Positions 10,069 through 23,600 of a DNA stretch of 64,000 nt are shown in pieces. The DNA is taken from the NCBI GenBank assembly GCA_008828725.1, contig MEHQ01003854.1, positions 1,572,768 through 1,636,767 of the forward strand, in the 5' to 3' direction. The stretch's first letter is position 1. Every line of letters starts with the position of its first letter. The notes beneath the pieces are model-generated. The model saw only the letters and a list, made by a program, of their open reading frames with translations, was not told where the DNA came from and did no database searches. Both the position numbers and the translations under genes were made by a program. The DNA is from Saccharina japonica. Lineage: Eukaryota > Sar > Phaeophyceae > Laminariales > Laminariaceae.

Positions 10069-12316
10069 ACTAATATTGTCGTATACGAGCTGGTTCCAGA
10101 GACAGCCAGAGCTTTACGCCTTCGCAACTGTGCGCTTTGGTTTTTGAGAATTGGAAAATGAAACTTGGCAGGGATGTTCGTCACAACACGAAGACAAAAC
10201 TCATGGCTGACCATTTTTGATTTTTGTTTTTCGTTCTTTATGTACGACACTTTTCCATATTTTCTGACTTTTTTTGGCAACTTTAACTGTTCCTCATGCA
10301 CAGGTTGTTTTTTTTTTCAAAAAGGCCAGTCACTACGTAGTTGTTTCGTAATTTTGTTGCGCACAACCGTGTCAAATGTTCGTGTTACAACTCTCGAAAA
10401 CCAAAGCGCAAAACGATTCCCCTGAGGAGTAAATAGTTCCCTAAGGTGCCAAAATTTCTCCATACATTGTTCTAGTACTTTGGGAGGCGTTTCTTATAAC
10501 AGCCCCTCACGGCTTGTAAATCAAAACAAGTGTCACGAACGTCTTCCTCTTGTTGATGCGATTATGTCAACATGTCTAGTGTCGAATATGTCGACGTACT
10601 GACCGATATAAGGCCTAACTTCAAATTATCTTGATTTAACTTTGCAATCGGGAGTCAACCAATTGGAACTACGTGATCGTAGGGATGTGGTTCCACTTGT
10701 AGAAACCGAAACTACTGGGTCACGATGTAGCACACTAGATCATTCTCTTTCAAGGCGAGCAAAAGCCAAACCATCGAGGCTTTTGATAAACAATTCTGAC
10801 CATCTCACCCGCCCAGCTGACAGGTAATTAACAGTAGTTTCTGCGTTTGTAGTTTTCAACGGCCGGGATCGCCACCGCGCCGAGTATGCACTCAGCACGG
10901 GGGTGATTTATCCCGGGCAAGGCCCCCCTGCTTCGGGGCAGGAGGCCTCAACTAATCCAACACTTACTTTAAATGATCGTTGAAAGCGTACAAAAATACT
11001 ACAGAAATATCATCCCTATGTGAAATAGCGCATCCCCAAGTAGTACGACAATGTCCATATCTCGCGAACTACAACTCGCACGACAAAAATCGCTTCACCG
11101 ATGTGTTCCCCTTGTTCACGCGGTCGTGTAGATATCTTTAGTGTTGCGAAATACAGCAGTGTATTCCGTTTGTTATTTCTCGAAGAAGGTGTAATTTTAC
11201 GCCTTTTCGTGGAACCAGCTCGTACGAGTATATTGCATTGCACATTGTCTGCATTGTCTGCTCTGCGTACTGGATTGCAATGTAGTATCTCTGTGGCGAA
11301 GTTTAGTGTAAACATAACTGGCACCTGGTATATACGATAATCTCTCTATTAAACAGGATGAAAACTCGGCACGGCCATTGGGTGAAAGGGTGTCGACGGG
11401 TAAAAAGAACGGTCGAATGTGAAGAAAACGCACACACGCCTGCCTGCTGCTGCTGTATGTACAATATGAATGCGTACGTATACTGGTACGAAATATACGA
11501 ACGAGTACTTGGTACTTGGTACTTGGTACACCACAAAATTTATTTTGAGGCACTAACGATCAAATTTTAGAACAAACATTTTTAGTTGCGTCTACACCAC
11601 TGCTGCGCGACAGGACGACAGTAAACAAGCACATACGGACATCGTCGACCGTGCACCTGACACACCAACTGCAAGGATCGATACAACAGCTGCAGTGCTG
11701 TAGTATACACCGCCTTATCCACAAGAGCCGACCTTTGCAATTGCTTCGTTGCTCGTCGAGCGAGGGCCACGAATTCACATTTCCGTTTTATTTTTAGATG
11801 TCGTTACTCTACTGCTGTACTTATTACCAGGTACGTATTGTCACTGACCTTGCCAGCCGACAGAGTGAGCTTAAACGTCAATCACTCATAAAAACTCCGA
11901 AAAACGACGTACTCAATTACATTCAGTGTCCAGAAAACTACACTTACTTGCTTGCGCAGTCGCTGGGAAAACGTTTTTTCCTTCGTAACCCCCTTCAGCT
12001 GGGGCAACACTTCTCGCTGGTCATATATGTATGTATACTACTGCTGTATGTACGACGTGTGTGTGTGTGTTCTTCACATTAAACCTTCCTTTCTACCCGA
12101 CGACACGACGTGCGTTACCTTGATTCCTTTGCGGCAATGTTCGTTGCTGGTTTTAGTGTTGTCTCACAGCAGTTTGACGCACATTTTTTGTACCTCTCCA
12201 GGATAAAAAGTCAGGCCCGACACTACTGGATGCACTGACTGACGTAATTGGGTAAAAAAAGTGGACAACAGACACTTTGCTTGTACCTGGTTTACTAAAA
12301 ACCTCAATAAAACAAA
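10069..12316. other. Long stretch without a confident gene
   Basis: A GC-rich patch at 10863-10950 can form a hairpin (CCCCCTGCTTCGGGGCAGG) and stands out from its AT-rich surroundings. Its nature is unknown. An ORF at 10642-10827 (61 codons, charged, Arg-rich) has no start or splice support. Scattered CTG/CAG and GTAC-rich motifs occur at 11445-11540 and 12030-12070. No family recognised. Confidence 0.4.
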
Positions 12317-12601
12317 TGACGAATGCTACGCACGGTTGAGTTGCACCATGTTTTTCCTGAGAGTTGCACCATGTTTTTCTCGAGTTCTAACCCAACAACT
12401 AATTTTCGAGGAAAACAGAAGTTCTACAGTACTACTACTACTGTATCCGATGAACGAAATTCACAGCCTAAACTAAAGTATACAACGAAAAATATTCCAT
12501 CACAAAAAAAATGAAATTATTCCGACGATTTGGGCTTGAAGAGCCCTCTCATTCAGAAAACATTTCAGCCCAAAAGTGTTACTTCTATCGTAGCACGCGT
12601 C
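12317..12601 (+). mobile_element. MITE, ~265-bp TIR family, copy 2 (decayed left end)
   Basis: The right end CTTCTATCGTAGCACGCGTC is typical. The left end is degenerate (GACGAATGCTACGCACGG). The interior matches copy 3 around AAGTATACAACG and GATTTGGGCTTGAAGAGCCC. It lies 28 bp upstream of copy 3 in the same orientation. Confidence 0.55.
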
Positions 12602-12629
12602 AAATGTGCCATGATGACGTCGATCAGAC

Positions 12630-12890
12630 GACGCATGCTACGATAGAGGTGCACAAGAGGTGCACCCTATTTTTTCTGAGCTTCTCACTTTAGGAGCGTC
12701 ATACCTCACCGAAAAAAATATTTTTTGGAGGAAAACAAAAAGTGCTGCCGGATGAGAAATATCCTGACCGAAGTATACTCTGAAACATTATTCGTCACAA
12801 AAATGAAAGTCCGACGAATTTGGGTTAAGGAGCCCGATCGTAAAGAAAACGATTCAGCCAAAAAGTGCCACCTCTACCGTAGCACGCGTC
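12630..12890 (+). mobile_element. MITE, ~265-bp TIR family, copy 3
   Basis: Left TIR GACGCATGCTACGATAGAGG; right end CCACCTCTACCGTAGCACGC followed by GTC. This is one of the best preserved members and carries the GGAGGAAAACAAAA and GAAAACGATTCAGCC blocks. Non-coding. Confidence 0.8.
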
Positions 12891-14060
12891 TGACGGAGAG
12901 CTCAAATTGTGTGTGTGTGTTTTTTTTTGTATATATAACATGTGTGTATTCTACTACTGCTGTATATCCGACGGAGAGAGCTCAACATTGTATTTTTAGT
13001 AAACTGGTATGTAATATTGAATTGCCTGGGCTAACCCCAGCCTCGATCTAAATCCCCCATCCTTTGATATCCCGGGGCAGCGAGAAGAGCTCGTAATTGA
13101 TTGTGATGTTCAGCTCACAACGGCCAGGCACCAGTAGCGAGTACAGATGATTGGAACAAGCGCTATACATTGTCAGATGGCAAAAAAAATAATAAGGGCA
13201 AATGCCAAAATCAGGTATACCTGATCCATTTGAGCCAACATCAGGTACATACTCAAACGAAGTAAAAACGCGCGCAACGAGCGGTGTTTTGTCCATGAAA
13301 AGCCATGAAGTTTACCAGGGGTATCTTGGGGATAGTTTTGTTTTTAAGCCTGAATATCAGGAGTAAATGTGCGGCCTCCAAAAGCTTACTATAAATAGTT
13401 TCTGTATGGCCCTTCATGTATTCATTCGTTCGTGGATGCTTTCATTGCTTTCGTGATCGCACTCACTCTTACGACGAGCACTTACTTCTGTATTGAGTGT
13501 TGTACACTATTATATTATAGGTATGCATATAGTACGAAGCCACATTGATAGCATACGAACAACACATCAAGTTAATTTGAGACTGAACTGCTCGCTTTCC
13601 GTACCGTGTCAGCAAGCAGCAGTATCTAATAGCGGGAAGCGGGAAGAGGCCTCGGACGGAATAGCCTCATACCATACAATTTTGGAAAGAGGCCTATTAA
13701 TAGCACGTTGTGAAGAATACACCAGTCAGATACCTCGACCATCCTCGAGGAACCGCTTTTGCACGCGGCGGCACGAAATTCCTTTGCTGTACGAGCGTAC
13801 GAGCGTACATATATTATTATTGCGAATGCTGAGTCGATCTCGACGCGGCAAACAAACTACAGTCTGTGACCATTGTGCCGTATATACCTGGTACGCGGGT
13901 ATCATATGTTCTGAATGTCGTTCTTGTGGCAGTCGCATGTATATATTAATAGTGTGGGGTGATGTCTTCGTATCGTGGGCGTATAGGACACAGTGTACGT
14001 ATGGCCGCTGGTTGGCTCAAAATGCGCCAAAATCAGTTGGAAGCTACTGTAGACAAAGTA
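12891..14060. other. No confident gene; 210-codon ORF at 13493-14125
   Basis: The plus-strand ORF at 13493-14125 has a Cys-rich patch (CDHCAV, then CSECRSCGSR). Its last ~26 codons are translated MITE sequence and there is no supporting homology or splice signal, so I treat it as probably spurious. At 13203-13250 there is a solitary end of the palindromic MITE family (AAAATCAGGTATACCTGAT). A pyrimidine/TG tract lies at about 12910-12960. Confidence 0.35.
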
Positions 14061-14212
14061 GACAAATCCAGGCGTACCTGACAATTTCATGCCAAAATCA
14101 GATACGATGTGAGGCTGGCCAATGACAAGCGTCCTAGCGTGTGATTTGTACTTGTTTTTAGAGTTGTACCTGTTTTTGGCACCAAAGTGACCAGGTATAC
14201 CTGATTTTGGCT
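14061..14212. mobile_element. Small palindromic MITE, copy 1
   Basis: The left arm GACAAATCCAGGCGTACCTG..ATGCCAAAATCAGATACG is mirrored by a right arm whose reverse complement reads GCCAAAATCAGGTATACCTG..GTGCCAAAAACAGGTACA. Size (~150 bp) and ends match 62722-62875 and 63314-63468. Each arm holds two related sub-motifs (AAAACAGGTA and CAGGTATACCTG). Confidence 0.6.
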
Positions 14213-14587
14213 AAAACACACATAACAATAAGAAGGTAGAGAAGTAGCAAATTTGAAATCCGGAAAAACAAGTAATTATTCGAATTGCAAAAGACAAATA
14301 CCGGCTGTAAAAAATTGAGAAAAAATGAGCTGGCGCCCACTACAGATTCTTCTGCATGGTCAAGGCATGGTGCTCATTAAGTGTCCCGAACGTCTGCAAA
14401 TATGCCGACCGGTAAAGACAGCAGTCAGCTTGTCCCCACCCTGTCGTGAAGTACACCTAACCGCCAATGTATCGTTCCAGCCACCCTCGCTTATATCTGT
14501 TGTGTGTTTTCCACATGCGATTATCGTTTTGTCCGATGTAATACCTTTTATTTTGACGCGAACCCAACATCCAACGTCAGACGCAAG
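14213..14587 (+). other. Upstream flank of the LRR gene (promoter not resolved)
   Basis: AT-rich to 14320, then mixed composition. Weak T/A-rich stretches (CTTATATCTG near 14490, CCTTTTATTTTG near 14545) could serve as core elements, but no clear TATA box or initiator can be assigned. The short leader before the ATG ends ACGCAAGATGG, with A at -3 and G at +4. Confidence 0.3.
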
Positions 14588-14654
14588 ATGGTACGCTTCA
14601 TCAAGCCGCTGACAGCGGTACTGGCGATGTTATTCAGGTCCACGGCTGTGCATG
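14588..14654 (+). CDS. LRR gene exon 1: signal peptide
   Basis: The ATG at 14588 begins MVRFIKPLTAVLAMLF, followed by RSTAVHG: a basic start, hydrophobic core and small residues near the end, as in a secretory signal. The exon ends phase 1 at CAT G before GTGAGC. It was chosen because it is the nearest start with a signal peptide upstream of the LRR N-cap, has a good start context and a consensus donor. Confidence 0.65.
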
Positions 14655-17600
14655 GTGAGCAAAACAGCTTTACAATTGTTTCAATTGCGCACTAGAGCTC
14701 GCAAATATTACTGTAGTAGCAAGGCTGCATGATGTTGATACCCCAACTTGCGCCAAGCAAGAAGTTGTTTCCGGCGACCAATATCCCGACGAGCGCAACA
14801 ATCAACCGACTTGACACGACGAGGGCAAACATACAACACGGAACCAAACCGGAACATAACTCCCAAAGGACGCTCGTTGGCGTAACCGGTATGTGGTCCG
14901 ACCAAAATATCCCTCCGGGCCAATAATACAGCTTGGAGGCTACCCAAGCGCTGATATTAATATACGGGTATCTGACGAAATCGTCTCTATTCATACACCC
15001 GCATGTGCGCCTGTCTCTCTGGTATCGATGCAGGTCAAAACACGTGCCTCACTGGTTCGACGTCTCGCTGCACTTTAGGCATTTCAGAAGTGTGAGTGAT
15101 GTGGTTTTGAATGTACCCTGTACGTCGGGCACAGAGTCGAGGAGGAACAGGCGGCGTGAAAGTCCCAGCTAACCCCTAGCTCTAAGTAACACAGTTATGT
15201 TTCTACGAAACGTTCCTGCAAACTGGTACGCATGCAACGAGCTAAACTGTGCACTGAGTGCACTTCTAAGGATGGTAAACGCTCCGCGTCTCGTGGCGTA
15301 TGTGTCTTGTCCAACCTTGCCTTGTGAATTAGGAGTGCTGTTCTTTCGCTCGATGTTGAGTTGAAGCTGAAGACGTTCGCTTGAACAAGGCATGCAGACT
15401 TGTCACGCTACTCGAATAATCTAACTTAAATGTATATGCTGCAATATAGGGTCTACAATCAGTAAGACGAATGGCTATTATCACCTAATTAATAATTTCT
15501 TTTTTCTTTTTATTGTTTCCTTTTTATATTAATATGTCTCTCCTCTCTTATGTTGACAACGCACAGGACGTTGAAATTGTGCAATATTGGGGATGCTGAC
15601 ATATCCGCTCTCAAGGCTTGCTTCGATTCCATCGGGCGTGACAACATTGTCAACCTGTGAGTATGACTTTGCTACGGGTGGCGAGGACTGGCATCGTCAT
15701 CACTATGACTCATTCCCTCTCAAATGGTGGTGCGAACGCCAACGGACGCGACTGATATATGTATGCATGTAGCGTTAAGCGTTTCCATCTCCCGACTCAT
15801 TGTGTACACAGCGTAGACCAGTAACTGCAAACTGATGACAGTGGTATACCATGTGCACTTGGGAACTTCCTGCCAGTACTCGCAGTCAGCAGAGTTCCCC
15901 TCGCCGCTTTTAGTGTGTTCACCAAAGGCCAGTTGCAACCTGCCCACACGTCGGCCGCGTTACGCTTACAAAAATCAGCATTTCGCATAAAAGTGCCGCT
16001 AGCGTGCCCCTCTACCTCCTGTTTGCTTTACAGCTGGCTCTTTCTCCGCCGCAATGCATGCAATTGTGTAGGCGCCTCTCTCCTGAAACAATATCACAAC
16101 GCACCATCCGGCTTGTTTGGGCATGTCGGTTCTTTTTTCCACCCCCCTCTCCCCTGGGGACTGGCAGCCTCATCCCTTGAACAACGACACATTTCATGGG
16201 GAATTTTCAGCATTTCAAACACATTGAGGCGTTTCACTTGTGCACCAGTTATTAAATGCTGTAGTTATCCTGACCACTCGTGCGGAGTATCTCCGCAAAC
16301 GTTGTGCATCATTGGTGTCTCGCTCGCGTGATCACGCGACAACGTGGCCGCATCGAGGCAGGAGTCTTCGAGCGTCTAACGTATCCGGGGATGCTATACA
16401 TGAAATAACACAGGTGGTGGAATCCTGAAACAAGTGACGGGGATACATATATGATTGCGGCTTGCCGCACAGCCTCCGTCACGAGCCTCCCACCCATCAG
16501 CGCAGTCGCCAAAACAATGTAGCGAAGAAGCAAAAACAAATCGGAAGGAGGATACGACAATACATAGTAGTGGAGAAACTATTTTTGGGAAGAAAGATAA
16601 TACAGTTCCTTTCGGGTATCGTCTGGGAACAAATATAATACACTTCCTTCGGGGTATCGTAGTACCTTCAGTTATTCGTGACATTTGGTATGTCCGTGAA
16701 TCTTCGCTACGTTGCATGAATGATCATCCTCAGGATCCTCGACTACAACGTTTTTGCGACGGTACCTGCAGACCTGTTCGTCAATCTTCCTTTTCTGGAA
16801 AGTTTGTGAGTGGAGTCTATGCGTGTGCTTTCTCTTTTTTTTGTACTAAAACCAACTGGAACGCAAAAACTGATGAGGTGGTTGACTCTTAAGGTGCAGC
16901 TGACTCTTGATGACAGCACATTTGTGGCAGGTTTTCCCAAGTGAGGCTCTCCGGTCCTGGACAAGTTCCCCTGTTTGACGCTGTCGCCGGAACATACAGC
17001 TAGCACGCAACAGCGTAACGCCCCTCTCTCTCACGCGATTCGTTTCCTCACAGAACCACATTTATCCTGTATGTCGTTTCGTTGGCGCTATCGCGTCACC
17101 TTAACAGGGGTCTGGCGACAAACTTGATCACGACCATCGAAACTGGCGCCTTTACAGATCTGCCGTCTCTCAGAACGTTGTAAGTGACAGTACGAATTAT
17201 GTTCCACTCGATTCGAAGCCACCGGTATGGAACCACGGTGTCACACGTTGCGGGTGCCGCTACAACATTTACTTGACCGTTGGCGACAAAGTATTCGTTC
17301 GCATGATACTTAAAAAACATCGTCGGGTCTACACTTCACCGAACTGCAAGTCTTTTTCCGATGCGTACAGGAGACAGGGGGTACTTTGCAACCACCACCC
17401 GCTCTACGAATGACAACCATAAAACAAATCAACATGTGGATAGAACTTGGGAAGCTCGAGGTTGTCGGTACCACGGAGAAACAACAGAGGCCATGCATTG
17501 CCGTAATGAGGAAAGTCAGAAGAAACCGTAAAAACCTGTTAGTGCGAGCATCGAACAATTCACGTGCAGCTATTGTAGCTTACGTTTTATCCCCTTGTTG

Positions 17601-20600
17601 CAAGAGGCTTTACGCAAACACGCGCGAGACCACGTGAACACAACACGCACCTCCAGACTGAATAGTAATGTTGGGGATATCTTCGTAGCTTCCGGTAACG
17701 TGATGCCTGGTATGTCCGTTAATCTCCGCTACGATGCATGTGTTATCACCTTTAGGGACCTTCATTACAACAACCTACACACGGTACCAGCCGGCGCCTT
17801 CAGCAATCTGCCTTCTCTGGAAACCTTGTGAGTGGAGTCTACGGTTTTCTTGTTTTTTCCCTCGGGTCTTCTTGTACGCAGAAAACAAAATGAGCGTTTG
17901 GTTTTGAAGTGCGGCGGGCTCAAGATGACACAATTTCGATCCGAAGCTCACTCACATGCCTTTCGACCTACAGCAGTAGTATTGTTTCATTGTCCGGTAC
18001 GTGCAGGGTTTCATTGTCTGGTAAGTGCATGGCCTTTCTTCGATGCGAAACTTCAGCAAGGCACTACAGCAGCAGGACTTATGATGTACTCCGACATGTA
18101 TACCCTGTATATAGCGTTGATGGTCCCGTATATACGCACGGCCCTTGTCGGAATTGGTATGGGCCATCTGTTCGAAATCAAACATGCGGTTAAACGGTGC
18201 GCATAACTTTAAAGGGTCCTTATTTACCGCTTACGGTGCTATAAAAAGGGTCGACCAACTGTATTTATTCACGTATGTACTACAATTTTGCATCATATGT
18301 CGATCTATATACCATTTTCACTACAATACGATCAACACATTGACGTTGTTATTCGCAACGAGGGTGTTATATACTACTTCCGGTCACCTCTGAAAGAGGC
18401 GATCAACTGTACTTACTCGTACGTACAGACTACAGTGTTCATCTACGCATGTATATACATGCCATTGGCACTATAATACGACACATATTGGTGTGGTATG
18501 GGTGCTATGCGAGTACCAGGTACTTTCCAAGGTTTACTTCTATTAATAGTGGGTGCTTAAAGTGTTGGTGGTTCTTATCACTGCTTTGGCCCTCCGGCAA
18601 TGTACCTCAGATATCACGTCAGGTAGCAGCCCAAGGGTGCGCCACGAGTGCACGGCCGTATTGCACCGCAGTTTGTTCCTTATTTCAAGAGTAATCATAT
18701 CGTGTAGTACGAGGTAGTAATTCCTGAGTCGGTAAGGGCTCCGGGCCGGGCGGTATTGGCTTCGTGGACAATACAGTTTGCATTGAGTGTCGTGGGGTAT
18801 GAAACATTTCGTTAAAACAGAGTGACTGGCGAGCGTGGACTTCGTGGGGACATGTTAAGTGTCGTGTGCTCTTAGAGGCACGTCGTTCTTCCAAGGGGTC
18901 TTATCGCCGAGGTTTTTGTTTGTGCGACATTTAATGTCGACACGTTGCGGTGTGGGTCTTAAGGTTTTTGGCGGCTTTTGGTACAGCAGTATTTGGATGG
19001 GGGTATTATTGCGTTTCTTGGCGAGTTGTCTTCTCGAAGGACATGTCACGGGGAGGTGTGCTACGATAGGGGGTTAGCAATGTTTTTATCTGAAACGTTT
19101 TCTGAACGATCGTGCTCCGTAACACCCACAATCCTCGAACGGCCATTACAGTAGACTAGTAGTGTGTCCCAAATAATTTTGGTTGTGTTGTACGTTTTCC
19201 ATGGGATTGTTCATCGGGTAGCACTTGTTTTATTTTCCTCCAAATGGCAGGTGGCTTACGATTGCTATAGAGCTACTCAAGTGAGGAGCCTCAGGGAAAA
19301 AAATGGTGCACCTCTACTATAGCATGCGTCTGGGGTTTGCCTATTAATCGCCCCAAGTTTCTCGGTCTCTGGTGTTTTTTTAACAGCGCCGGTAAACTAC
19401 CGTCTTAATGCAAAGCGTTCCCGTGTGGCGTAGGAGGTAGTAGAGTATTGGAGTCTCTGGAGCGAAACGGTTGCAGGAGACAACTCCAGTAAAGCATCAG
19501 AGCTTTTGCCTAAGCAATTCCAATTAGTAGGCGGACTACATTATACCTATATATATTATGTGCCCCTTTCGTGTGATTTTACTGTTTCAGTACACTTGAT
19601 GATGTGGGACTAAATCAATCGGAAATCGTTCTACAAGTATTATCGTCTCGTCGACCCTGGTAGCATCCAGGGGAGTCGCCGGCCAGTAGTCAGTCGCGAG
19701 AAAATATACCTAACAATAACATCATGGAAAAACGCCACGCAGCTAGCAAAGCTGAATATGGACCGGTCGAGAGAATTCACAACTGACGTGTTTCTTAGTT
19801 TATTATAAATATGCCGTGTCTTTTCAATTCCAGTTGCAATAGTAGGTGATGAATCAGTTGTCCGCCTCATCTCAAATGATAGACTTTTTGGTGGGTCTAC
19901 TGTAGTCGCGAAAGTATTTTGCCATATTAGCCAGTCGCCCCGGTGGTCTAACTGGTAGCCACGAAGCCTGTAGGCACGGATGTCGAGGGTTCGATTCTCC
20001 CCATGGAGGATTTTATTCTCAAATGACACCGTCTGTCGAGAGCGCATATTATAGCGTGGGTAAGCAAAATTCGACGAGAGTTGACGAGGGAAGAGAGTGC
20101 TCAAATCTTCTCGCGATAAAAATGCAAGGCAAGAACCGTAGTGGGGGAGGAGGGAGAGGAGCCTACTTTGTGACCCCGGATCTGAGTTACGACTAGGGAG
20201 GGAGAAAGACGGAAGTGCGAAGATAATAAATGGGATGGACAAAAAAAAAAAAAAACAACAACAACAATTGTCCAAGGCTATGCATAACCACCTTCCTAGT
20301 GATTCTAATGTCAAAACGTTTGCCCGATATATTTATTTAATGGGCATCCTCCGTAATATGTTGTCCGGTCAATTCAAATTGATGGACTGCCTCATGAATC
20401 AATCGGCGCGGCAATTCCAATCGACAGCCTCATGAGTTGTTTGTTTTTTGCAGTTTAAATAAATAACATCCTCATGCGTACATTGGTATGTCAAATTCCA
20501 ATTGCAGCGCCCGGAATCAATGGACCGGCAACATCATATCGTCTAAAAAATGGAAATGTCTGGTCGTCTGAAAGATATTTTTCGAAGCCTGTCGAATGAA

Positions 20601-23600
20601 AGAAGTTGCTAGGACACTTATTTCGAAAGACGTCTAGTAAATGAAATTGCTAGCGTAAATATATGTAGAAGGGTGTAAATTAAATGAAATTGCCAGCACA
20701 ATTGATTTAGAACGATGTCAATCAAATGGCATTGCCAGCACTGTTGACTTTTAAGGGAGTCATTCAAATGGAATTGCCACCACAAGTGATTTACAAGGAT
20801 GCCAACTAAACGAAATTGCCGGAGCAATTGTCACCGACACATATATTCTGCAATAGGATATTAGAGTTACAATATAATGGGATGAATAGACTGCACCTTC
20901 AACAACGGAGTATCGTAGACAACTACGAATGTCGACAGCTTCGACCACTAATAATATAGATGGGGGGGATTTAATTGAAATTCAATGGACAACAGGGCCT
21001 GGTGGATGTCTATTCGTAGAAAATTCCTGTACGATAGAGCTCGATGCGTTTCAATTAATTGAAATTGAGGATCACAAAACAGTCAATCGCAGTAGGAAAG
21101 TATGAATTGTCTATTGTACTTTTGTCTTTTGTCCAGGGTATGATTGCTTGCCGGCGGCCAGCCCAGTCTGATGATGATTTGCCAAGCTCGTTCGGCGCAC
21201 ATATATCGTCACTAGTTCAGTGCCTTTCTGTACAAGACCTGTCATAGCTGTTGTATATACCAGCGCCGACAACGAGCTTCAAGTTCGCTACTGTACAGTA
21301 AAATCCTGAGCAGCTGCAGGACCATAATACATGCATTGCGATTAAATAAACTCGTTCTAAATAGGTCAGCTGGTTGTATCTGCCTTCCTTTCTCCATACG
21401 TGTCGACTTCGGTGTTCTTGTTATTGTTTTTTTTTAAACTAGCAGTACGGCCACGGCCCCGCCCGTGGTGCTAGCCCTGCGTCGCCTATAGTAGTATGTA
21501 ACTTCCTGGTATGGTACATAGCACTCGCATTGACGGTGTGCTGTGATGTACCACTCTGAACAGGACATGCAAGGACCATTGTGCGGGTCGGTATCGACCC
21601 AGGAGATGCCCGTTTTTGTTGAGGGTGCAGATAAGTTGAAGGTATTATGATTAGGTAATGGGGTCTTACCGTCCCCGGGTGCGGCGGAACATCGAACATA
21701 AGCACCAGCCAAAACGAAAATCAGCCCGTGGGTTTAGGGTTTCCACACTATGCGGGGCGTTATCTATCCGGGGGTGTCCATTAGGGTCCCCGCGTTGTTG
21801 GATTCGTAGATTTACGCACGGACTGCTGACCCGGGGATAAAACATGTTTTCCTCTGGATGCGGCGGGACTTCGCCGTTGCCCGGAGGGGCGAGTGTCGCC
21901 GCGCGCCGACTCCATGAGAGCCAGTAAAGCGTATATCAGGCCGTGAGGTTGGGGTTCTCACACCTTCTGGGCGGTATCGATCTGGGGGGTGTCCGTTAGC
22001 GTCCCCGCATTGTTGGAGTTGTAGATGTACGCACGGATTTCTGATCCGGCGACAAAACATTGTCACCTCTGGGTGTGGGGAGACCTCGACGGGGCAGTGT
22101 CGACCCGGGAGATCACCATTTTTGTACCCGGTTGGTCGGGGTTGTAGAGATATGGAGGGATTTATGAACCCGAGATGGGACCCTATCGTTCCCGGGTGCG
22201 GCGGAACCTCGATCAATCGTTTCGGAACCGGTCTTGCAGAAGGAGCCAGAGGTTACTGGCATAGATTTGAGCAACCAATCAGCGGCCAGAATAGTAATTC
22301 AGAAACTGTAAGCTAGCAGCTAGGCTGTATAGAGGGCAGTCAGAACTGTGCTTGGAATTGTGCCACGATCCCGGCTCGGTGCAGGATGGGATCCGGTGTT
22401 CTGCGGGTTGTAGCACCCAGCCTCCCTACACATGAGGCAAGGCGGGGCTAAGCCGCTCTGGATAACGCTATACTGTTACAGACAGATAAGCAGACAGACA
22501 GACACACAAAATAGAAGCATTTCCAAACACTAGCGGTACGGCCACGGCCCCGCCCGTGGCTCTACTTCTGCATTGTCCTTAATATTATTGTAGGTAGTAC
22601 TCGTGTGTGCTACCGCGATGAACCATTCTGAACATAAATGTAAAGACCGCAGTGTGGGGCGGTACCGACCCGAGGGGCGTCCGTTAGTGTTCCCGGGTTA
22701 TTGGAGTTGTACATATATGGAATGTTTATGATCCGTAGGCGGTGCCGTATCATCCCTGGGTGCGGCAGGGCATCGACCATGAGCCCCAGCCATGCATGAA
22801 CTCAGCCAGAGTGGGGTGGGAGTTTCCCTACCTCCTGGAGCAGAGAATACCTGGGAGGTGTCCGTTTTTGTCCCCGTATTGTTGGAGTTAGTTGTAGGTG
22901 TATGGGCGTGTTTCTGATCCGGGGATGGGGCCATATCGTCTCTGGATGTCTCGCTGGCTCCTAAGTCTCAGCCAATCATTGATCAGTCGGTAGAGGTGGG
23001 GTTTCCACATCGTGCAGGACGGTGTCGACCCCGGGGATCGCCGTTCCCCCCCCCCCCGGTGGTCGGAGTTGTAGTGATGCGGAAATACTTACGATGGAGG
23101 GGCCCTATCCTCCTCGGGTGTGGCGGAACCTCGATGGCTCTACGAAGTATAAGTATTCAGAACCAATCTTCTACAAACAGCCAGCGGCTTCTGGCATCCA
23201 TTTGGCCAACTGCAATTAGGCCATCATTGACATTCAATATTCGGATTCGGCAGTGAGCAGCAAGGCTGGCTAGATTACTGTTATAACTGCTTCGGGATTG
23301 TGCCACGGCCACGATTCGGCGCGGCATGAGACCCGGTGTCTGGCTGCTGCTGCTGCTGCTGCTCGTGGTAGTGGTGGTGTGGCGAATTTGCTGTGAATGT
23401 GTGATGTAATGTTTAAATGTTGGATGCAAGGTTGTGGTTTCAATCCGCCGCACAGCACTGTTGCAATCAACCAATAGTATGCCTGTTTCTTAATGTGAAC
23501 ATAAGTATAGCTTATACAAGCTGCCGCATCCCTCAGGAACTGGCTCGAGAAACGGTCCGGCTTTGTCTGCAGCTCAGAGCGACGGCCACGACCCGGCGCG

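Noticed and set aside
13493-14125. 210-codon ORF with Cys-rich patch as a gene
   Set aside because: Its 3' end is MITE sequence. There is no start context, splice pattern or family resemblance, and one ORF of this size is expected by chance in 64 kb.
14729-14926. Alternative second exon of the LRR gene
   Set aside because: The frame is open and ends near GTATGT, but neither phase joins exon 1 to the N-cap, and another frame of the same DNA looks equally protein-like.
16168-16239. Possible decayed 72-bp LRR exon in the intron between N-cap and LRR 1
   Set aside because: A CAG precedes a 72-bp window with faint LRR-like spacing (GNFQHFKHIEAF), but it has an in-frame TGA, misaligned consensus positions and no GT donor of consensus form.
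19934-20010. tRNA gene
   Set aside because: A- and B-box-like motifs are present, but there is no matching acceptor stem, and the same head with a 240-bp body and A tail is dispersed. It is a SINE.
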